Shown here piece by piece: positions 58,711 through 64,000 of a stretch of 64,000 nucleotides of DNA. The number at the start of each line of letters is the position of its first letter. Position 1 is the stretch's first letter. Source of the DNA: Datura wrightii. Its lineage: Eukaryota > Streptophyta > Magnoliopsida > Solanales > Solanaceae. Below the pieces are notes generated by a model. The model was not told the DNA's origin. It did no database searches and was given only the letters and a program-made list of their open reading frames with translations. The stretch covers positions 103,527,001-103,591,000 of the forward strand of contig JASDFA010000003.1 in the NCBI GenBank assembly GCA_035772735.1, written 5' to 3'. Made by a program: the position numbers and the translations under genes.

Positions 58711-60459
58711 TTGTTAGGTGCTGGGCTGGGCTGTTTTGTTTGTATGTTCTCCTCTGTTATTGTGTACGTTGTTTGTCCCTGTGATTGGTGAATTGTTTAA
58801 GTGTTGTTCTGTATTTGTAAATTGATGTGAAATTGATGTGTGTTGTTGAATTTTGCCAGCTGATTCTGTACATATTTTTGTTATTTTGTTATCGAAATGA
58901 TTGATTTTTTTTTTAAAACAATTAAATTATAAAAATTTTTGTAAATAATTTTTCTATCGAAATGATCGATATTTTCGACATTTTTAATTTTGGGTTTCTA
59001 GGCGTTTGTTTTCGGTTCTTTTACCGAGAATGGTCCCATTGAACCGACATCTTAAGTAGTGACTGTTCCCTATGATGGATGGATGACGACCGTCTTAAGG
59101 GAAATGTAGTCGTTAGGAGTCGTTTCTTCAATTATTTTTTGTTTTTCTTTGGTGGATTGCATCCCGAAACCTGTAGTTACTGTATGGTTGCAAAATTTTG
59201 GTTGCGTGTTGTACATGATATTCAAAATGCAAAGGTGATTCATTTGAAAGCATGCAAATTTGTAAATATGTTGAGATACCTATGCTGTAGAGTTCGATTC
59301 AGTGTGATTGAGGCTTAATGTTTGAATTCATGCAATTAGCTGATTGAAGAGTCTGTGAATACATCTTGAATCGAGCATGTGCAAAAAAGTGTGAAGTGAG
59401 GTGTTGATATTCCATGCTATTGTGAAGTGTCTAGAACTTGCCTGGTGTGTGTGCAAAACGAAATGAAGGAGGTGTATTGTAGGAAAGGATGTAGGCATTT
59501 CTTTGTTTTAACCGAGAGTTTCTATTTTTTTTCTGGTCATACCCCCATTTTCTGTGATTGTATACCCTAGTCAGCCCTTTGAGCCTTTAGCCGATTATTT
59601 CTTTCTTTTGTCCAAAAACTGTAAACCGAGCTTATTTCCTTCTTTTCATTAGCCGTAAAGTCTATACAAAACTCTTAAGCGCTTAAGAAGAGAAAATCAT
59701 TTTCCCAAAGTGTCAAAGAGTGAGAATGGAGAAAATAAAAAGAAAAGCAGAGTGAGGGAAGAAAAGAAAAGGTTGAAGGTGCACTTGTTATAAATAAACG
59801 ATAATGAAGGTGCATGAATAACCTTTGTTGTTGTGTCAAGTGTGTTTAATGAAATGGGCCATACTAAAGTAAAATCATCAAGAATGGGATGATGAAAAAA
59901 AAATGAGAGAAACAATGTCCATGAGTGATGGGATGTGTTGAAAAGGCGCTTAAGGATGCTAGTGGCTATTATTGGCTAATCCAATATTTACTAGTTCCAT
60001 AGCTTCCATTACAACCCATTAAAGTCCTACGTGATCTTACATTGCATTTCTTTATATTAGTGGAGTAGTACACTAAGGGCAAGCTTATGGGTCATGACAT
60101 GATGCATGTGAATTCTTTTGGGAGAGAGAGTGAAATTGTGTGTACATGCCCCTGTTTGAATGTTTATGAGTCGTATGAGCAAAAAGGGGAAGATTCTCTT
60201 GAGTTGTGAGGGAACATGCTTGATGAAAGATTGATTTTCGTGTCGGATATCTTGATTAGCTGATTTGCATGAGTTTGCCGATATGGAGAGTCGATTTTTA
60301 AAATCTAGGAGGTCTTAATGTATTGAAGGTCATTGCATTGATAAGACCATGCATGGTTTCTTGATGATTTGCTGTATTGAATAATCGGTATAACCGTAGA
60401 TTAAATTGTCGAACCAAAGTAGCGAGGTTGGGATGTAAATTGCATGAATTGTGTGTTTG
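58711..60459 (+). other. A3 3' noncoding domain
   Basis: About 1.75 kb without a conserved reading frame. Landmarks shared with A1, and partly with B and C: stem block TTCCCT...AGGGAA (59066-59103), CTAGAACTTGC (59431-59441), palindrome CTTAAGCGCTTAAG (59674-59687), and AAGCTTATGGGTCATGACAT near 60081. Confidence 0.7.
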
Positions 60460-60497
60460 TTGTTCGAGGACGAACAAGGATTTAAGTGTGGGGTAAG
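60460..60497 (+). other. A3 polypurine tract and RGGA hairpin
   Basis: TTGTTCG - AGGA - CGAACAA (60460-60477), then GGATTTAAGTGTGGGGTAAG up to the LTR start at 60498. Confidence 0.88.
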
Positions 60498-61923
60498 TGA
60501 TCTTGGGCAAATTTATATGCCCAAGTAATACTCAAAAGTATCATTTTCGCCTTGTTTATCTATCAATGTGTATACACATTTTCATGTAATTGGCAATAAA
60601 ATATGAATTTATACTAACCAACATGATTAGCATTGTTTTGCAGGTAAAATGTGATTTCGAGAAGCTAAAATGCATGTTGGATGATATCGGAGTTGGACTT
60701 GGATGCGAGCAAGGGAAAAGGCATTGGACAACATGAATTAAAGGGGCTTCGCGATGGAACCGTGTCACGCTGCCATCGCGGAGGCATTCTGCCTGGATGG
60801 GGAACATTCACCTAATTTCCAGTGGAGGTCCGCATTTGCTCCGTGGCACGGAGCCAGTGCTCCGCGATGCACGCCGTGCCACGTTGAGCCTGAATTCCCG
60901 GACCCCCAGTTCTAGTGAGGGTCCGCGTTCATGGCGTGTCACGGAGGCAGTGCTCCGCGATGCACTCCGTGACACGTTTCTCATTATTCCAGGAAAAATT
61001 CCCAGCAGTATAAATTGAACACTTAAGTTCATTTTTCATAATTCAGACTTGGTGGAGCAAGGACGTGGGTTACAGGCAGTTGAGGGACGAAAAGTTCAGG
61101 GTTTTTTCTCTCTTTCATTTTTCTTTAGTTCAATTGCTTGTATGATTAACACTCGTTTTATGATGATTAATCCACAAATGAGTGGCTAATTCCTCTTCTT
61201 GCTGAGGTTATGAACAGTTGTGATGAAATTTGATTATTGATTATCTGGTTTTTCATCTTTTCTTCCATGTTGTTCTATTAATTCTTGTTCTTACTGCATT
61301 AGTGTGTGGCCTACATTAATGTACATCTAAAAAGTCCGACTTCACTCGAGAGAGCACGAAATTGGAAAGTTGTGAATTAATAGGATATTGTTCTTTACTT
61401 GGTTTGGGAAAATTGAGTTTCGATTAGCTTTCAGGATAGAAATATACCTAAAAGTCGTATTAGTCAATTTAGGAACCGGAATTGTATGGCTAGAACATGA
61501 ATTGCATTTGATCACAGAAATGTAGACGGATGGTTCATGATTCTTAAGTGAGATTAAATACGAGAGTTTTAATCTCTTGGCAAATGTTCTTGGCTAGCAA
61601 CAGGAAGAAAAGATTAACCAATTTATGATGATAATCAATTTCATTACATGTTCGTTTAACCTCAGCATGCTCTTATCCATACTTCAGATTCAAAGTAGAT
61701 AATTGTTCTTAGTTTTAGTGTAAAATTTATCAAACAAGCTATCAACTTTTTGGTTACGTTGTTGTCAGCATATTTAGAAGTAAAATATAGTATACTTGAG
61801 CAAATTGCACTTAACCCAAGTCTCTGTGGGATCGATACTTGGCTTACTAAAGCCACTTACTACTTGTTCGACCACGTGCACTTGCGTGTTGTTTTATATA
61901 CCCATATAACACAAGCCCGAACA
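60498..61923 (+). repeat. A3 3' LTR
   Basis: 1426 bp, starts TGATCTTGGGCAAATT, ends CCCGAACA, followed by the CCTAG duplication. Array at 60743-60985. Confidence 0.95.
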
Positions 61924-61972
61924 CCTAGGATCAAATTTTCTTCAACTTTTCTTCAAGTTCATCGTATTAAAG

Positions 61973-62613
61973 GTACGTTCTTGAACTTAACCTCAATTTT
62001 TTCCGAAATTTTAAATTTTTGATCATGTGAGGTGACTAAGCTTTCCCTAAGTGTAAACTGAGCATGAATTCATTTAAGTTATTGTTGAATGATGTTCGTA
62101 GTATCGTTATGATTATATCAACTCGATAAACACTTGTTTGATTGAATTTGTGCAAAATTGGTAGCTAGGGTTGGAATTTGAATAGGAAGAAACTAAATTT
62201 GGTTGAAATTTTGAAAATGATTGGGTTGTGCATGTTGGTAATGTAAATGATGTTGTGAATATGGATGAATATGCTAAATAAACAAGGGAATTTTCGGGAA
62301 AATGAAATTGGGGAATTGCATAGGTTGTTGTTGTTGAGAAAAATTTTGGCTAAGTGCTATGTGAATTAATGGAATCGATGGTGAAATTGTGATTAGTTGT
62401 ACGAAGTCGGATTAGTACTTAGTCATTATTCCATCGACTTATCTGAATGCACGAGGCATGTTGATTGATAAAAATTGGAAAAGATTGATTGTCTTGCCGA
62501 ATTGTTTTCATTGTGGCTAAAGATTAAGTGTGGGGTGGCCTAACTCAACCCAACCTTAATTGAAGCAAATTTTTGACTTGAATAACATTGGGACTATATG
62601 TTTGATTTGACAG
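61973..62613 (+). other. Candidate intron upstream of A2 env-like gene
   Basis: Donor AAAG^GTACGT and acceptor TTTGACAG^GAACG with the ATG 5 bases on. 641 bp. The PPT-like word TTAAGTGTGGGGTGG is at 62525-62539. Confidence 0.6.
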
Positions 62614-62618
62614 GAACG

Positions 62619-63838
62619 ATGTCAAGTAGGCAAGACAAAGGAAAGGGCGCATCTACATCAAGCGCCGGGAGAAAAAGGATTAGACTGGGAACGACAGTCC
62701 CAGCAGCACCAGCGGTTCCTCGTGGCCAGCACCGTCAATATGGAACCCGATGGGTGACGGCCGAAGGGAAGAAATGGTATGCCAAACATAAGGAGACCAA
62801 ATACTTCCCTGAGGAGCACATTGCAAGGGAGCCACTTGCACAGGAATTCCCAAAAATAGTACACCGAGTTGACACTGCAGGGCTGAACTTCATCTTCGAA
62901 GAGCCCAAGGAGTGCAATCTCCACTTGATTCGGGAGTTCTACGCAAACTGGAACCCGACACTCCGCAGTCACACCGTCAAGATAAGGGGGCAGGTTGTCA
63001 CCTTTGAGCCCCATCACCTAAATGCCATATTGGGGGCGCGGGACACAGACGCCCATGTACTCCGACAGCTGAACACAACTCCACCCTATGCGGATATCAG
63101 ACGCACTCTGTGTGGAGCCCGTTCAACAGCACGGTGGAGCAGGCAGAAGGAGAGGGGCTATCATCAGACGCTGCCTTACTCTCAAATGAACAGGGAAGAC
63201 AGGATTTGGCTCAATATAGTGTGTTCCTACCTAATCCCGGGGGTGCACATGATAGATGTCACCGGGGATCGTGTGTTCTTGGTTTATGCCTGATGAAAGG
63301 GCTGGAGATTAATGTTGGGGCGGTGATCATCTCCGCCATGTAGAGGGCCCGTTCGCATCAAGGGAACAGGTACGGGTTTGGTGGTTTGCTGACCACATTT
63401 CTGAGGGGCCTTGACACCGAGGAGGAGGCCCTAGACTACATCCCGCAATTGGATAGGCGTGCCATGGACGTCACCAAAACCAAGGCACCTGACACCACTC
63501 ATGGGATAGTTCTCACACTAGCCGAGTGACATGCTCGGGATGATCAATATATGGCCCGCATGTACAGGATGCAGATGTTGTAGTTGCGAATAGGCGGGAG
63601 GCCAGCAACAGAAGATGAGCTATGGCAGCTCGAGCTAGATTACCCCTTTGGCGAAAATGTCAGGGCTCTATGCCGAGTGGGGCCAGCTTTTATGGAGCCT
63701 GTAGATGATGATGTCCCCACTGATGAGGAGACACGCTATGATGACTCAGATGTTGAGTCAGATGAGGATAGCGGGGGTGATTCAGATATGGGGGACGAGG
63801 CAACAGCACCTGACGAAGAAGTTGAATACTTCGATTGA
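62619..63838 (+). pseudogene. Env-like pseudogene of A2
   Basis: ATG 62619 starts MSSRQDKGKGASTSSAGRKR. A 225-codon open stretch contains TRWVTAEGKKWYAKH, FIFEEPKECNLHLIREFYAN, GARDTDAHVLRQLN and NREDRIWLNIVCSYLIPG. A frameshift near 63290, TAG near 63342, TGA near 63527 and TAG near 63581 break it. The acidic tail DEEVEYFD ends at TGA 63836-63838. Same family and position as the A1 and A3 copies; the first half is the best preserved of the three. Confidence 0.8.
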
Positions 63839-63882
63839 TCAGGGAGTTTCACCACCTACTTCTGTGCTATGTGAATTCGATG

Positions 63883-63920
63883 AACACTGGGGACAGTGTT
63901 CAGTTTAAGTGTGGGGTGGG
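63883..63920 (+). other. A2 internal hairpin and PPT-like cassette
   Basis: AACACTG - GGGA - CAGTGTT (63883-63900), then CAGTTTAAGTGTGGGGTGGG. The window ends 80 bases later, within the noncoding domain. Confidence 0.82.
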
Positions 63921-64000
63921 AGTAGTTAGGTGCCAGTTGTTTTGTTATTTTTTATGTTCATGTCTTGTTGTTGTGCCTGTGAAAAAATTGTGACCCTGTG

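Larger units (their letters stand above)
52172..61923 (+). mobile_element. Athila-like LTR retrotransposon A3, lacking RT/RNase H/IN
   Basis: 9752 bp with LTRs at 52172-53594 and 60498-61923 and target duplication CCTAG (52167-52171 and 61924-61928). It is inserted in A2 between its internal array and intron. The two LTRs differ at roughly 25 positions by eye, about 98% identity, so it is recent. The internal order matches A1 and includes the identical RT/RNase H/IN deletion junction. Gag has a ~70-bp deletion near 54039, and env-like has a 1-base deletion and stops, so it now encodes nothing complete. Confidence 0.95.
44626..64000 (+). mobile_element. Athila-like LTR retrotransposon A2 with full pol set, interrupted by A3
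   Basis: The 5' LTR is 44626-46037. The PBS, gag, protease-like, RT, RNase H and integrase run to 51548, followed by the AGGCAA hairpin and GC-rich array. A3 is inserted at 52172-61923. The intron, env-like gene and hairpin cassette then follow to 63920. The 3' noncoding domain and 3' LTR lie beyond the window. It is the only family A copy here that still has RT and integrase, with open stretches of 412 and 302 codons. It is older than A3, which sits inside it. Confidence 0.9.

Overview
This is a stretch of plant nuclear DNA, almost certainly an angiosperm heterochromatin or intergenic region. It is made almost entirely of nested LTR retrotransposons. I recognise no host gene, tRNA, rRNA or CRISPR. 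The long LTRs (1.4-2.8 kb), the tRNA-Asp-type primer sites of Athila-like elements and the general word usage suggest a large eudicot genome. Solanaceae is my guess from memory, not proven. No coding region is intact: every gag, pol and env-like reading frame has stops or frameshifts.

Layout, left to right. 1-5536 is the 3' end of a plus-strand chromovirus (Tekay/Del-like Ty3/gypsy) with its 3' LTR, itself split by a minus-strand solo LTR (2990-5231). 5537-7175 is another LTR piece. 7176-11135 is the 3' part of a minus-strand Athila-like element (family B, copy B2) with an env-like pseudogene. 11136-25945 is a minus-strand non-autonomous element (family C) whose 5' LTR was split by a complete minus-strand Athila-like element A1 (15928-25633, target duplication ATTAA; the uninterrupted sister site is visible at 11294-11298). 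25946-28895 is a family B LTR plus 3' noncoding DNA (B1). 28896-38675 is a 5'-truncated chromovirus (D1) carrying a TRIM-like insertion (31297-31560) and a 2.76-kb solo LTR (32703-35466, duplication CATAA). 38676-42256 is a family B pol fragment (B3), minus strand. 42257-44625 holds two more LTR pieces. 44626 to the window end is element A2 (plus strand, with RT, RNase H and integrase), interrupted by complete element A3 (52172-61923, duplication CCTAG).

Family A elements are organised LTR - PBS - gag - protease-like - (RT/RNase H/IN) - small hairpin - GC-rich inverted-repeat array - intron - env-like ORF - hairpin/PPT-like cassette - about 1.8 kb conserved noncoding domain - hairpin/PPT - LTR. 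A1 and A3 share the same deletion junction, which removes the whole RT-RNase H-integrase block. They look like members of a lineage that kept moving without its own polymerase, presumably helped by A2-like relatives.

The most interesting signals are noncoding. (1) A 7-8 bp stem with an RGGA tetraloop sits just before the polypurine tract in families A, B and C, with compensatory base changes. (2) A second copy of this hairpin plus PPT-like cassette follows the env-like gene. (3) A hairpin with loop AGGCAA, in which the stem covaries between A and C, lies after pol. (4) A U5 motif is complementary to the T-loop of the presumed tRNA-Asp primer. (5) GC-rich inverted-repeat arrays lie upstream of the TATA box in the LTR and are repeated upstream of the env-like gene; the same array word occurs in the LTR of a different lineage.
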